DNA of 64,000 nucleotides from contig NZ_JADBEF010000001.1 in assembly GCF_014873535.1 (NCBI RefSeq), positions 7,006,001 to 7,070,000 of the forward strand, read 5' to 3'. The position numbers and the translations under genes were made by a program. Every line of letters begins with the position of its first letter. The stretch's first letter is position 1. The DNA is from Nonomuraea africana (lineage in GTDB: Bacteria; Actinomycetota; Actinomycetes; Streptosporangiales; Streptosporangiaceae). Under the pieces are notes generated by a model. That model was not told the origin of the DNA and searched no databases. It saw only the letters and a program-made list of their open reading frames with translations. Shown here piece by piece: positions 33,445 to 43,639 of this stretch.

Positions 33445-34266
33445 ATGCGGTTGTTGAAACAGCTCGTGCCCGTCGCGGTGGTCGCCTTCGCCGGCGGCGC
33501 GATCGTGGGCGCGGTGAAGGAAAGCCCGCTCCTTACCCTGTTCCTCGGTGTCGCGACGGCCTTGCTCGCCGTGCTCGTGTACGCCCGCGTGGTGCGGTGG
33601 TCCGAGCGCCGGGCACCGGCGGAGGTGGCGGCGCGAGGCGCCGCCCGCGCCATCGCGCGAGGGGCGCTGATCGGGGTCGCGTTGTTCGCGGCCGTCATCG
33701 TGAACATCGCTCTCGTGGGCGGTTACCGGATCGACGGCCCGGGCTCGCCGGCGGGCGCGGCCGGGCTGCTCGGCTTCATGGCCGCCGCCGCGGTGACGGA
33801 GGAGCTGCTGTTTCGCGGCATCCTGTTCAGGATCGTCGAGGAACGCACCGGGACGTGGCCGGCGCTGGCGCTGACCGGCCTATTGTTCGGCCTTTCGCAC
33901 CTGCTCAACCCGCACGCCGACCTGTGGGGCGCGATCGCCATCGCGGTCGAGGCGGGCGGCATGCTCGCCGCCGCCTACGCCGCCACCCGCACCCTGTGGG
34001 TGCCGATCGGCGTGCACTTCGGCTGGAACTTCGCCGCAGCCGGCATCTTCGGCACCGAGGTCTCGGGCAACGGCGCGACGCAGGGGCTGCTGCACGGCGT
34101 GACGTCGGGCCCAGCCCTGCTCACGGGCGGCGAGTTCGGGCCGGAGGCGAGCCCATACGCGGTGGTGTTCGGCCTGTTGCTGACGGTCGTGTTCATGTGG
34201 CTGGCCCGCCGGCGCGGCAACGTGGTCCCGCTCCGGCGCGGCGCGACCGCTACGCTCGCCCAATGA
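33445..34266 (+). CDS. CPBP/CAAX-type intramembrane metalloprotease
   Basis: 273 aa from ATG 33445 with AAGGGAG upstream. About seven hydrophobic segments. The active-site motifs are TEELLFRG (motif 1, the paired Glu and Arg), FGLSHLLNP (motif 2, His) and GVHFGWNF (motif 3, His and Asn). CPBP proteases cut near the membrane; actinomycete members are often linked to signalling or bacteriocin self-immunity. The gene overlaps a broken sensor kinase by ATGA. Confidence 0.88.
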   Translation: MRLLKQLVPVAVVAFAGGAIVGAVKESPLLTLFLGVATALLAVLVYARVVRWSERRAPAEVAARGAARAIARGALIGVALFAAVIVNIALVGGYRIDGPGSPAGAAGLLGFMAAAAVTEELLFRGILFRIVEERTGTWPALALTGLLFGLSHLLNPHADLWGAIAIAVEAGGMLAAAYAATRTLWVPIGVHFGWNFAAAGIFGTEVSGNGATQGLLHGVTSGPALLTGGEFGPEASPYAVVFGLLLTVVFMWLARRRGNVVPLRRGATATLAQ

Positions 34267-34700
34267 TCGATCTACGGCGGGTCACGGATCTGTGGCGGCG
34301 GTGCGACGTCGTGGTCCGGGACTTACCGTTCGGGCTGCTGCTGGCCGTCGCATCGCTCCTGCCGGCGCTCCACGGCAAGGGGACTCAGGTCGGCGACCTG
34401 CCGGCCCGACCCTTCGACGCGCTGGCGTTCGTGGTGATCGCCCTGGAGTGCCTTCCGCTCGCCGTCCGCCGGCGGTGGCCGGCCGTGTGCCTGACTCTGG
34501 TGTCGCTCGGCTTCGTTCTCGACCAGGCTGGCTCTGGCCCTCGCATGGGGCATCGGGACCTGGCTGCGCTCCTCCCGCGCCGACGAGGCGGAACGCCGCC
34601 GCCACGTCGCCGAGGCCACCCGCGCCGCCGAACGCACCCGGATCGCCCGCGAACTCCAGCGCCTACCACGTGTTCGCGAGCAACGCGATGCCCATCGCGC
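34263..34700 (+). pseudogene. Two-component sensor kinase remnant
   Basis: ATG 34263 opens a membrane domain (FGLLLAVASLLPAL, ALAFVVIALECLPLAVRRRWP). Near 34530 the frame shifts into LALAWGIGTWLRSSRADEAE and ERTRIARELQ, which is the lead-in to the H-box of NarL-type histidine kinases. The His itself, the catalytic ATPase domain and the response regulator are missing. It was probably an operon partner of the CPBP gene. Confidence 0.65.
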
Positions 34701-34964
34701 TCATCACGCGAGGTCATCTTGCCTTCCCACGCCTACCCAGCCGAAGAGAGCAACAGACGGGAGATCGGACGGCACCGTCTCCCTCAACGGGACCGGCTGC
34801 ATGAGATTGACGCGCTGCGCATCATCGCGGCCCTCTCGGTGATCGAGACCGGTGCGTCTTCGCCAACGTAGGCTTGCGGCGATCGGTCTTTGCTCACCAG
34901 GCTGACTGGGAGGATCCGTGACGCACAGCAGCACGTTCATGTCCTCGGCCTTCAGTTCCGCGCC

Positions 34965-35240
34965 GTGAGCAAGGAGAAGGAGCGAGACGACTCCGACGAC
35001 TTCGGAGGGATCAGTTTCGGCCGGATGATCTTAACCCTGGCCGTCGTGGCTTTGGGGCGCCCCTGGGAGACGGTCAAGGAACTCTTCAGGTGGGTTCGTC
35101 GGCTGGGGCGTCGAATGCTCAGGCTCGCCTTGGCTCCGTTCCGACTGGCTACTTTGATCGTGTGGTCGCGTCTGGCAGGCCGACGTCCCACCTTCGAGGA
35201 CCACCTTCACCGCGTCGACGAGGAGAAAGATCCCTCGTGA
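34965..35240 (+). CDS. Small basic membrane-associated hypothetical protein
   Basis: 91 aa if it starts at GTG 34965 (VSKEKERDDSDDFGG); the frame is open from 34890. A single hydrophobic patch (MILTLAVVALG) is followed by an Arg-rich amphipathic region (RWVRRLGRRMLRLALAPFRLATLIVWSRLAGRRP) and an acidic tail. No ribosome site or family recognised. It lies between the broken kinase and the convergent CAP-domain lipoprotein gene. Confidence 0.5.
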   Translation: MSKEKERDDSDDFGGISFGRMILTLAVVALGRPWETVKELFRWVRRLGRRMLRLALAPFRLATLIVWSRLAGRRPTFEDHLHRVDEEKDPS

Positions 35241-35297
35241 CCGCCCCTCCTGGGGGAATGCCTTGGGACCACCTGCCGTCGTTCAAGAGGCTGTGAA

Positions 35298-36188
35298 TCA
35301 GCGGGCGGCGAAGTCCTGCGTCCAGTAGATCTGCCCCTTCGCGTCCTTGGCCGCGCCCACCCCGATGAGGGTGTACGAGCAGTTCATGATGTTCTTCCGG
35401 TGGCCGTCGCTGTTCATCCAGCCCTTGACCACCTCAGCCGCCGACCGCTGCCCCATGGCGATGTTCTCGCCCAAGGCCGAGCCGGTGAAGCCGGTCGCAC
35501 GAATGCGGTCCGCCATGTCGCGGCCGTCCTGGGAGTCGTGGTCGAAGTAGTCGTTCTTCGCCATGTCGGCCGAGTGCCCGAACGCTGCCCTGCGCAGCCG
35601 CGCGTCGTGCTTGAGCGGGTGGCAGCCTCCCTTGACCCGCTCGGCGTTGGTCAGCCGGACGACCTCGTTCTCCAATGCCGTGCCGACGGAGGAGATGGCC
35701 TCTTTCCGCTCGGAAACCGGCGGCGCCCCTGTCTCCCGCGTCGTGGGGATGGGGGTTGGGGTGACGCAGGTCAGTTGTACGGCCTTGGACTTGGCGGTGC
35801 CGCCCCGGTAGTCGGTGGCGACCGCATAGTACGTGCCCGGCTTGCAGGGCATCTTCAGGGTGATGCGGCCCTTCCTGGTGGCGCCGCTTTTGACGACCGG
35901 ATCGTCGCCGGGGACGGCGCGCTTGACCTGGATGCGCAGCAGCGCCGGGCGCACACAGCCACGGCGGACGGCCGAGGTCTGGATCCTGAGCGTGGAGGTG
36001 CCCGGCCTGGCCACGCTCACGCGGCACTCGTCCGATTCGGAGGTCAGCTCGGGAGCCGCCTCCTCGGTCTGCGTCGGTGTCGAGGCCGGCGCCGCACCCT
36101 CCGGCGCTGCTCCGGCTGCCCCGCCGGCGGACGGGGTGCAAGAGACGAGGCTGGCGACAACGGCGAGTACCCCTAGGGGTCGACGCAT
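35298..36188 (-). CDS. CAP-domain (SCP/PR1-like) lipoprotein
   Basis: 296 aa from ATG 36188 with GGAGGA seven bases upstream. The N-terminus is a lipoprotein signal (PLGVLAVVASLVSC, Cys lipidation site near residue 17), then a Pro/Thr-rich linker and a beta domain (residues about 60-140). The C-terminal CAP domain has VVRLTNAERVKGGCHPLK, FGHSADMAKNDYFDH, GENIAMG and WMNSDGHRKNIMNCSYTLIGVG. Exported bacterial CAP proteins are of mostly unknown function; some bind metal or lipids. Confidence 0.9.
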   Translation of the reverse strand: MRRPLGVLAVVASLVSCTPSAGGAAGAAPEGAAPASTPTQTEEAAPELTSESDECRVSVARPGTSTLRIQTSAVRRGCVRPALLRIQVKRAVPGDDPVVKSGATRKGRITLKMPCKPGTYYAVATDYRGGTAKSKAVQLTCVTPTPIPTTRETGAPPVSERKEAISSVGTALENEVVRLTNAERVKGGCHPLKHDARLRRAAFGHSADMAKNDYFDHDSQDGRDMADRIRATGFTGSALGENIAMGQRSAAEVVKGWMNSDGHRKNIMNCSYTLIGVGAAKDAKGQIYWTQDFAAR

Positions 36189-36323
36189 GAGGGATCCTCC
36201 GGTGGAGGGAGACGGTGGTGGTCCCGCATTCTGTCGGATCCAATACCGACTTGTCACGACAATACGGACATTTCACCCCGTGGGTAATGTCAACCCAGCA
36301 CCCAACGCCGGGCCGAGCCCGTA

Positions 36324-36570
36324 CATGTACGACCTGGCCGACCAACGCACCGGCGGCCTTCCCGAGGATCCCACGTACGCCGCCGGGAAGCAGGACCTCG
36401 CCAAGGTGAGCGTGACCTTCCGCGTGTCCGGCACGGCCGCCCCCTCGACTCTCAAGCTGGAGCTCTCCTCCGACGACGGCACGAACTGGCGTGCCATTCC
36501 AGTCCATCGCACCGCGACGGGATGGACCGCCATGGTGCCGAACCCACGCACGCCGTCGCGCTGGGACTAA
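36324..36570 (+). pseudogene. Fragment of a subtilisin-like peptidase C-terminal region
   Basis: The frame reads MYDLADQRTGGLPEDPTYAA, then VSVTFRVSGTAAPSTLKLEL and SSDDGTNWRAIPV to WD-stop at 36570. The pattern DLADQRTGG...SSDDGTNW resembles the beta-sandwich region after the catalytic domain in large S8 peptidases of this order. The catalytic part is absent. Family assignment is moderate. Confidence 0.45.
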
Positions 36571-36935
36571 ACAACTGTGGCCGCGTGGGAGGCAAGGCCA
36601 TCAACCTGACGCGGGGGCCCCGGCTGTGAAGTGATCGGAGTGCGTGGCTAGGGTTGGTGCTCGCAGTACCGGCGACGCTCACAGGGCGGAAAGCTCCAGG
36701 TGCCGCGTCGTCCCGGGCCCTCCGCGCCCTCAGGCCGGGTCCTTACCCCGGCCTGGCTCAGGCCACCCACCGTGATCCTTGAGGATCGAGGTGCCCGTAC
36801 ATGACTCCCCTGAGCACCTCCGGAAGGGCGACGGCATCAGCATCGCCGGAGTAGAGATCAATGAGCTCATTCCACCGCGACGCCGCAGGTCACGGCTTCG
36901 TTGAGGATCATCGTTCTTGATCCAGAAGCAGGAAG

Positions 36936-36985
36936 ACCCCTGGTAGAAGGGTTGTCGACCAAGAGCAACCATCTCCACCAGGGGC
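36936..36985. repeat. Inverted repeat at the left end of the IS5-type element
   Basis: CCCCTGGTAGAAGGGTTG and CAACCATCTCCACCAGGGG face each other directly before the transposase start. This may be a subterminal repeat or a transposase-binding site. I could not find its partner at the right end. Confidence 0.5.
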
Positions 36986-36989
36986 CTGT

Positions 36990-37754
36990 GTGCTGTTCTA
37001 CCGTGCCGCGCTGCCGTTGTCATCCCAGACCTTGAGCTACCTGGCCGGTGTGCTGCGGCGGCACCGCGCGGCGATCAGATCCACCCGACGGCGCCTCAAC
37101 CCCGGCCAGCAGGCCATGCTCGTGCTGGTCTACCTGCGCAAAGGCGAGACGTTCGCCGAGATCGCCGCCGGGTTCGGCGTGGGGACGGCCACCGCCTGGC
37201 GCTACGTGCGGGAGTCCGTCGACCTGCTCGCCCGTCGCTCGCCCCGCCTGGAGCAGGCCTTACGCGCCGCCAAGCGCACCGGCTACGCCTTCGTGGTGCT
37301 GGACGGCACGCTCATCCCCATCGACCGCCTGGCTGCAGACCGGCCCTTCTACTCCGGCAAGCACAAGAAGCATGGCATGAACATCCAGGTCATCGCTGCT
37401 CCGGACGGCACCCCGCTGTGGACCTCGGGATCGCTGCCCGGCTCAGTCCATGACCTCAAGGCAGCTCGCATCTGGGGCATCATCCGCCGACTCAAGAGCG
37501 CCGACTTGGTCACCCTCGCAGACAAGGGCTACATCGGCGCAGGTGAGCACGTACGCGTGCCCTACAAGGGCAAGAACAAGCCGGCCTCGCAGAAGAGCGC
37601 GAACTCCGCCCACGCCAAGCTCCGCGGCCCCGGCGAGCGCGCCAACGCGCAACTGAAGGCCTGGCGCATCCTGCGCAAACTCCGCTGCTGTCCCCTTCGC
37701 GCAGGTCAACTCGTCAAGGCGATCCTCGTCCTACAACTCCGTGAAGCCCGCTGA
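36990..37754 (+). mobile_element. IS5-family transposase (intact)
   Basis: 254 aa from GTG 36990. An HTH (TFAEIAAGFGVGTATAWRYV) is followed by the DDE_Tnp_4-type core: FVVLDGTLIPID (first Asp), LADKGYIG (second Asp), and the acidic Glu in RGPGERANAQLK. The C-terminus NAQLKAWRILRKLRC is typical of this IS5 subgroup. The gene looks full length. Its right end abuts a truncated IS481-type gene, so it probably inserted there. A second, broken relative lies at 51616. Confidence 0.88.
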
Positions 37755-38065
37755 AATGGGTTCACTGGGACGTCCTGCTGGCTGAGTTCGAAGGCGATCC
37801 GTGCCGCCGACCACTTATGGCTGCGGCGCATAGTTTCGATCTGTACGACAACGTCGCCTGGGGTCGCGGTGGGTTGCCGGTGCGGCGTCGAGGGCCGGTC
37901 GACTAACCCGAGGTCGCCGAACTGCCGGTATCGATTCACCCATTTCGACGCCGTGGCTCGCGAAATGCCCATTTCGGCGGCCACGCGGGAAATCGGTCGG
38001 CTCCGGCACCGCTCCACCAGTCGCCGCCTGCCTTCGACCGACAGCGGCGAGTTGCGGTGCGTCAT
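37755..38065 (-). pseudogene. IS481-family transposase N-terminal fragment
   Basis: Reads MTHRNSPLSVEGRRRLVERC, then ISRVAAEMGISRATASKWVNRYRQFGDLGLVDR and ARIAFELSQQ before turning into unrelated sequence at the end of the neighbouring IS5 element. Only the HTH part (about 95 aa) of a 320-aa transposase remains, lost at that junction. Confidence 0.8.
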
Positions 38066-38234
38066 CCTGCGTCCTTCTGTCTGAACTTCTTGCGAGGTTT
38101 GCTTGCGGATCTGCCGAATATCGGATGTGTCGTCCGGGTAGTCGCGGCCAATCAGGTGGCCGACCGGACAGTCCCGACGGGGATCATCCTGCGGTTGAGC
38201 AGAGCCTTGAGCGCGCTGCGTTGCATGGTGCCGG

Positions 38235-39156
38235 TTAGGGTCTGAGCACGATCTTGCCGTGGGTGTGTCGGCGTTCGAGTTCGGTGTAGGCCTGGCGGAC
38301 CTGCGTCAGCGGGTAGACGTTGGCGATCGGGACTTCGAGGTGTCCGTCGGCGATCAGGGCGGCCAGTTCGGCAAGTACCTCGGCGCCCGGTCTGGCGTTG
38401 GTTCCGGGTTCGGTCTTGACTCCGTACTTCGCGGCTGCCGCGAAATCGGCGATGGTGTCGATCCGTTCGACCGCGACGCCGAGGGCAAGGGCCAGTTCGA
38501 CGTACCCGCCGCCGTGGGTGTCGATGAAGGCATCGATGCCGCTCGGTGCGGCGGCCTTGATCCGGTCGGTGACGCCGTCACCGTATGCGACCGGGATCAC
38601 ACCGTGTGTTTGCAGACACTCGTGGTTGTGCTGGCTCGCCAGGCCGATGACCGTGGCTCCGGCACGGCGAGCGAGCTGAACGGCGAGCGAGCCGACTCCT
38701 CCGGCTGCTGCGGAGACGATAACGGTCTCCCCTTTGTCGAGCTGCATGGAATCTACTGCCCCCCGCAGTCACCCCGGCGACGTACAGGCCGCCAGCCACC
38801 TCCCAGGGGACGCCGTTCGGTTTGGGTGTGAGGTTGTTGACGTCGACCAGGACCAACTCGGCCTGGGCGGCCCGCCGCTCGGAGAACCCAATCACCTCGT
38901 CGCCGACCACGAATCGGTCGACTCCGGCGCCGACCTCGGCGACAACTCCGGCGAGGTCGCTGCCCTGCCCGGATGGAAAGGTCGAGGGAAAGATGTCGGC
39001 CATCGCGCCGGTGCGTATGGCCGCCTCACCGGGGTTGATGCCTGCGGCCTTGACCCGCACGAGGACCTGCCCGTACTCGGGCACTGGCCGGTCGACCTCG
39101 TCGACCCGCAACACCTCGATTCCGCCGAACTCGTCGTATCTGACTGCCTTTGTCAT
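38235..39156 (-). pseudogene. NADPH:quinone-reductase-like zinc-free alcohol dehydrogenase, frameshifted
   Basis: The N-terminal GroES-like part starts at ATG 39156 (MTKAVRYDEFGGIEVLRVDEV) and runs to VAGGLYVAGVTAG near 38780. The Rossmann part continues in another frame from about 38747 (KGETVIVSAAAGGVGSLAVQLARRAGATVIG) to the stop at 38235. A short deletion around 38760 separates them. Intact, it would be a 305-aa medium-chain reductase acting on quinones or enals. The SDR/LysR pair next to it suggests a former redox cluster. Confidence 0.78.
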
Positions 39157-39229
39157 TGTCTTGCTTCTCCTGTGGCGCGCGATGCGCGGCTGACGTCGAG
39201 AACGGGAATGGTTCGTGCCGGTGTGGCTA

Positions 39230-39955
39230 TTACCAGGGCACCGTTCCGGCGTCGTCGAAGAATCCGCCGGTCGGTCCGTCGTCGGGCAGGGTCGCGAGGT
39301 GAATCGCGATGGCCGCGCCCTGTTGTGGTGTGCGGACGCCTTGGAAGCCGTTGAGGTCGGTGGCGGTGAAGCCGGGGCAGCCGGAGTTGATCAGGATGTT
39401 GGTGTCGCTCAGTTCCTTGACGTATTGGATAGTGAGGGCGTTGAGGAAGGTCTTCGAGGCCAAGTAGGCGGCCGGAACCTGGCCCATGTCGATGCCGGGT
39501 GTGGTTTGCAGGGCGAGCGAGCCGACGCTGCTGGACATGTTGACGATCCGTGGTGATGCCGAGTCGCGCAGCATCGGCAGCATCGCGTTGGTGACCCGGA
39601 TGACCCCGATCACGTTGGTTTCCACGACAGCTCGCACGGTCGCGGGATCGACCGTGGTAGGTGTCTGCGGCACGCCGCCAGTGATCGCGGCATTGTTGAC
39701 CAGAACATCGAGCCCTCCGGCATGGCCGGCGATCAGCTCGGCCGCCGCGGCCACACTTGCGTCGTCGGTCACGTCGAGCGGCACACCGAACGCATCGGTC
39801 CCGGCCGCGCGCAGCTTCTCCACCGCGGTGTCGCGGCGTTGTTGATCCCTCGCGCCCACACCGATTCGCCAGCCAAGCGCGCCCAGGCCAGCGGCGATCT
39901 CGTATCCGATTCCCTTGTTCGCGCCGGTCACCAGCGCAATCGTCCGTTCACTCAT
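39230..39955 (-). CDS. Short-chain dehydrogenase/reductase
   Basis: 241 aa from ATG 39955 (ATG 39967 also possible). The TGANKGIG nucleotide-binding motif lies at residues 11-18, DVLVNNAAI at about 80, Ser in VNMSSSVGS and the YxxxK in AYLASKTF. The N-terminus RTIALVTGANKGIGYEIA resembles plant-type carbonyl-reductase-like SDRs that use NADPH. Divergently transcribed from a LysR gene about 100 bp away, which is its probable regulator. Confidence 0.9.
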   Translation of the reverse strand: MSERTIALVTGANKGIGYEIAAGLGALGWRIGVGARDQQRRDTAVEKLRAAGTDAFGVPLDVTDDASVAAAAELIAGHAGGLDVLVNNAAITGGVPQTPTTVDPATVRAVVETNVIGVIRVTNAMLPMLRDSASPRIVNMSSSVGSLALQTTPGIDMGQVPAAYLASKTFLNALTIQYVKELSDTNILINSGCPGFTATDLNGFQGVRTPQQGAAIAIHLATLPDDGPTGGFFDDAGTVPW

Positions 39956-40060
39956 ACCGTCGATCATGTTGCGGACTCGGGTGGGGCGTCCAAGACCGGT
40001 CGGGTGGGCGGCGATACCGCACGGGTATTGGTCGTGGTCAGCGCCGGATACGATGAGCGG

Positions 40061-40900
40061 GTGGAGACGCGGGAGTTGCGATACTTCGTCGCCGTCGCCG
40101 AGGAGTTGCACTTCGGGCGGGCGGCACAACGGCTCGCGATGGCGCAACCACCACTGTCGCGGGCGATCCAGCAGCTGGAACGGCGGCTCGGAGTCGTTCT
40201 GCTGCACCGCACTGCTCGCGCCATCGCCTTAACCGAGGCCGGGTCGGTGCTGCTGCGGGAGGCCCGGACCGCGCTCGACGCGGTCGAAGCCGCCGAGCGG
40301 CGAACCCGCCGTGCCGCGGGCGACCAGCCGGGTGTGGTGCTGGCCGCCAAGGCCGGAGCGTCCAGGGAACTGTTGTCGAAGCTTCTGGACGCCTACGCCG
40401 CTGAACCGGGCTCAGTGGCAGTCGAGGTGATGTTGTGCGGGCCGGGCGAGCCGGAAAGTCTGCTGCGCACCGGGCGTGCCGACGTTGCTCTGCTCCACCG
40501 GCCTTACGACACGACAGCCGGATTCGACACCGAGGATCTGCACACCGAACAGCAGGTCGTGGTCCTGCCCAAGGGTCATCCCCTCGCCAACCGGGCGCAT
40601 CTGTCGTTAGTCGAGGTCAACGCCCAGACGGACCTGCCCCTGCCGCGCTGGCCTGGACGAGATGGCGGCCATCCGGACGGCCCCGGCCCGCAGGTGCGCG
40701 ACCATACCCAACTGTTCCAACTGATCGCGCTCGGACTGGCCTGCGCCGTCGTACCCGAGTCGCTCCGAGACCAGCTACGCGACGACCACGCCATCGTGCC
40801 GGTGCCGGACGCACCGGCCGTCACGACCGTCATCGCCTGGCCACCACACAGCAGATCCAAAGCCGTCGCCGACCTCGTCCGCACCGCGACACGCCTCTAG
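40061..40900 (+). CDS. LysR-family regulator divergent from the SDR gene
   Basis: 279 aa from GTG 40061 (VETRELRYFVAVAEELHFGRAAQRLAM). The HTH helix is QPPLSRAIQQLERRLG, followed by an effector domain with LLRTGRADVALLHRP and HPLANRAHLSLVEV. The longer open frame upstream is antisense to the SDR gene and was rejected. The divergent layout is the standard one for a LysR regulator and its target. Effector unknown. Confidence 0.88.
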   Translation: METRELRYFVAVAEELHFGRAAQRLAMAQPPLSRAIQQLERRLGVVLLHRTARAIALTEAGSVLLREARTALDAVEAAERRTRRAAGDQPGVVLAAKAGASRELLSKLLDAYAAEPGSVAVEVMLCGPGEPESLLRTGRADVALLHRPYDTTAGFDTEDLHTEQQVVVLPKGHPLANRAHLSLVEVNAQTDLPLPRWPGRDGGHPDGPGPQVRDHTQLFQLIALGLACAVVPESLRDQLRDDHAIVPVPDAPAVTTVIAWPPHSRSKAVADLVRTATRL

Positions 40901-41014
40901 CCGATACCCGCTGCACAATCCGAGGTTCTCCCGCTGGTCACAGCAATATCGTCTTCCGGTCAGCGACTGGCGACAAGATCCGACCGCTCATGCCGGATTG
41001 ACGAAGTTCAGCCG

Positions 41015-42406
41015 GGGTGTGTCCAGTTAACGGTGTATCTCGATCTTGATTAGTTATCGGGTGGTCGGGTTCAGGCGGCCTTCGAAGGTGATGGCGAAGG
41101 CGTTCAAAGCGGCTTTCCAGCGGGTGATCCAGCGTTTGCGGCCCTTGCCGGTCGGGTCCAGGCTCATGATGGCCATGTAGACGCACTTGAGCGCGGCTTG
41201 CTCGTTCGGGAAGTGGCCGCGGGCCTTGACTGCCCGCCGGATGCGGGCGTTGACCGACTCGATGGCGTTGGTGGAGCAAATCACCCGGCGGATCTCGGTG
41301 TCGAAGTTGAGGAAGGGCACGAATTCGGCCCAGGCGTCCTCCCATAGCTTCACGATCGCCGGGTACTTGCCGCCCCAGGTCTCGGCGAACTCGTAGAAGC
41401 GCTCGAGCGCGGCGGCCTCGGTCGGGGCGGTGTAGACGGGCTTGAGGGCCTTGGCGATGGCGTCCCAGTGCTGGCGGGCGGCGTAGCGGAAGCTGGCGCG
41501 CAACAGGTGAACGACACACGTTTGCACCACCGCCTGCGGCCAGACGGTCTCGATGGCCTGAGGCAGCCCCTTCAGGCCGTCGCAGACCACCATCAGCGCG
41601 TCAGCGACGCCGCGGTTCTTGATCTCGGTCAGCACGTGCAGCCAGAACTTGGCGCCCTCTCCGCCGTCGCCGGCCCATAGCCCGAGGATGTCACGCTCGC
41701 CGTCGACGGTGACCGCCATCGCCACGTAGATCGGCCGGTTGGCGACCTGGCCCTCACGCAGCTTGACGTGGATAGCGTCAATGAAGATCACCGGATAGAC
41801 GACATCGAGCGGCCGGTTCTGCCACTCGGCCATCCCCTCCAGCACCTTGTCGGTGATGGTGGAGATGGTCTGCTTGGAGACCTCAGCGCCGTAAACCTCG
41901 GCCAGGTGCGCGGAGATCTCGCCGGTGGTCAGGCCCTTGGCGGCCAGCGAGATGACCATCTCATCCACCCCGGACAGCCGTCGTTGCCGCTTGCGCACGA
42001 TCTTCGGCTCGAAGCTGCCGTCCCGATCGCGGGGGACGGTGATCTCCACCGGCCCGACGTCGGTGATGACGGTCTTGGCCCGGCTGCCATTGCGGGTGTT
42101 GCCCGTCTCGCCGCCGGAGCGTTCGTGCTTGTCGTAGCCGAGATGGTCGGTGATCTCGCCTTCGAGAGCGGACTCCAGTACCAGCTTGGTCAGCCGGCCC
42201 AGCAGCCCGTTCTCCCCGACCAGTTCGACTCCTTCGGCCCGCGCCTGGTCGACCAGCTTGGCCACCAGCTCCCGATCCGTCGAGTTGTCCGGCTTCTTGC
42301 GCGCCACCGCGGCGTCCTCCAGGTCGATCTCCGTCGATGCCTGGATCACAGTACTCATCAGGTGCGTTCTCCTTGATCAGGAGTTACACCGAAAACCGTA
42401 CAGTCC
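41015..42406. mobile_element. IS256-family insertion sequence, complete
   Basis: The transposase gene at 41054-42358 is flanked by imperfect inverted ends: GTGTCCAGTTAACGGTGTA near 41018 and TTACACCGAAAACCGTACAG near 42384. About 1.4 kb, normal for IS256. Exact ends and target duplication were not resolved. Confidence 0.75.
41054..42358 (-). CDS. IS256-family (Mutator) transposase
   Basis: 434 aa from ATG 42358. An N-terminal GRLTKLVLESALEGEITDHLGYDKHERSG block is followed by the RNase-H fold with FIDAIHVKLREGQ (first Asp), MVVCDGLKGLP (second Asp) and CSTNAIESVNARIRRAVKARGHFPNE (catalytic Glu in the helix insertion). Full length for the family and without frameshifts, so potentially active. 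Confidence 0.93.
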   Translation of the reverse strand: MSTVIQASTEIDLEDAAVARKKPDNSTDRELVAKLVDQARAEGVELVGENGLLGRLTKLVLESALEGEITDHLGYDKHERSGGETGNTRNGSRAKTVITDVGPVEITVPRDRDGSFEPKIVRKRQRRLSGVDEMVISLAAKGLTTGEISAHLAEVYGAEVSKQTISTITDKVLEGMAEWQNRPLDVVYPVIFIDAIHVKLREGQVANRPIYVAMAVTVDGERDILGLWAGDGGEGAKFWLHVLTEIKNRGVADALMVVCDGLKGLPQAIETVWPQAVVQTCVVHLLRASFRYAARQHWDAIAKALKPVYTAPTEAAALERFYEFAETWGGKYPAIVKLWEDAWAEFVPFLNFDTEIRRVICSTNAIESVNARIRRAVKARGHFPNEQAALKCVYMAIMSLDPTGKGRKRWITRWKAALNAFAITFEGRLNPTTR

Positions 42407-42473
42407 CTTCAGCCGTGACCACCACCGACGACAACGTCATGGCCAGCAACACTTAGCGCTGGCTTCCATCAGC

Positions 42474-43293
42474 TGAGGGGCCACGGTGATTCCGGACAGC
42501 CGTCTTATGGGCGTAGCCTATGCGGCCGTTTGGGTTGAAAGGGACTCGTTGAGTACTTCCAGGGGTGGCCGGTAGCCGAGCGCCGAGTGCAGGCGGCGGC
42601 GGTTGTAGAACCCTTCGATGTAGCGGATGACCTGCCGTTTCGCCTTGGCTCGGGTGGTGAAGACGAAGCGGTGCAGCCATTCGTTCTTGAGCACGCTGAA
42701 GAACGACTCGGCCATCGCGTTGTCATAGCAGACCCCGGTGCGGCCGACCGAGCGGCGGATGCCCAGGCCGGTCAGGAAGCGGCCGAACTCATCAGAGGTG
42801 TAGTTCGAGCCGCGGTCGGTGTGGAATACAGCAGCGGGCTGGAGTAGGCCAGTGCCGGCCGCCATCCGGACTGCGTCCTTGATCAGGTCGGTGCGGTAGT
42901 GGCCGGCCATCGCCCAGCCCAGAACCGCCTTGCTGTGACAATCGATCACGGTGGCCAAGTAGAGGAAGCCCTCCCAAGTGCGGATATAGGTGATGTCGCC
43001 GACCAGCTTGGCGCCTGGCCGCTCGGCGGTGAAGTCGCGGGCGACCAGGTCGGGGATACCGCGATAGTCGCCGTGCACGGTGGTGATTGGCCGAAAAGCC
43101 CGTACCTGGGCCGGGACCAGGCCCAGCTCACGCATCAGGGCCCGCACCAACTCGGCTGAGCAGTGCTCACCGCGGCGCAGCAGAGCGGCGTGCACACGCC
43201 GGTAGCCGTAGGTCTCGTGCGAGCCGGCGAAGACCTCGGCAACCAGAGCGGCCAGCAGCGTCCGGCGTTGCGCGGTGGCCGAGGCCGGCCCTG
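42474..43293 (-). mobile_element. IS3-family element copy, N-terminally truncated orfB
   Basis: The DDE integrase part runs from about 43290 to the stop at 42518: ETYGYRRVHAALLRRGE, VGDITYIRTWEGFLYLATVID (Asp), HTDRGSNYTSDEF (Asp), CYDNAMAESFFSVLKNE (Glu), and HSALGYRPPLEVLNE. orfA and the first residues of orfB are missing. The right end TGAGGGGCCACGGTGATTCCGGACA at 42474 recurs at 43293, where the next partial copy begins. Confidence 0.82.
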
Positions 43294-43614
43294 AGGGGCC
43301 ACGGTGATTCCGGACAACCGCCTTATGGGCGTAGCCTATGCGGCTGCTTGGGATGAAAGGGACTCGTTGAGTACTTCGAGGGGTGGCCGGTAGCCGAGCG
43401 CCGAGTGCAGGCGTCGTCGGTTGTAGAACCCTTCGATATAGCGGATGACCTGTCGTTTCGCTTTGGCGCGGGTGGTGAAGACAAAGCGGGCGAGCCATTC
43501 GTTCTTGATCGTGCTGAAGAACGACTCGGCCATCGCGTTGTCGTAGCAGATCCCGGTGCGGCCGACCGAGCGGCGGATCCTGCACCTGCCGAAAACTCCG
43601 TCCATGCAGTTCAA
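43294..43614 (-). mobile_element. IS3-family element, second partial copy (C-terminal)
   Basis: From about 43584 down to 43336 the sequence repeats the last 85 residues of the neighbouring transposase (CYDNAMAESFFSTIKNEWLARF ... LNESLSSQAAA), then the same end at 43293. The arrangement is head-to-tail in the same direction, as from tandem insertion or unequal recombination followed by deletion. Confidence 0.78.
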
Positions 43615-43639
43615 GCGGCATGTCGGTATTCGTGGAGGA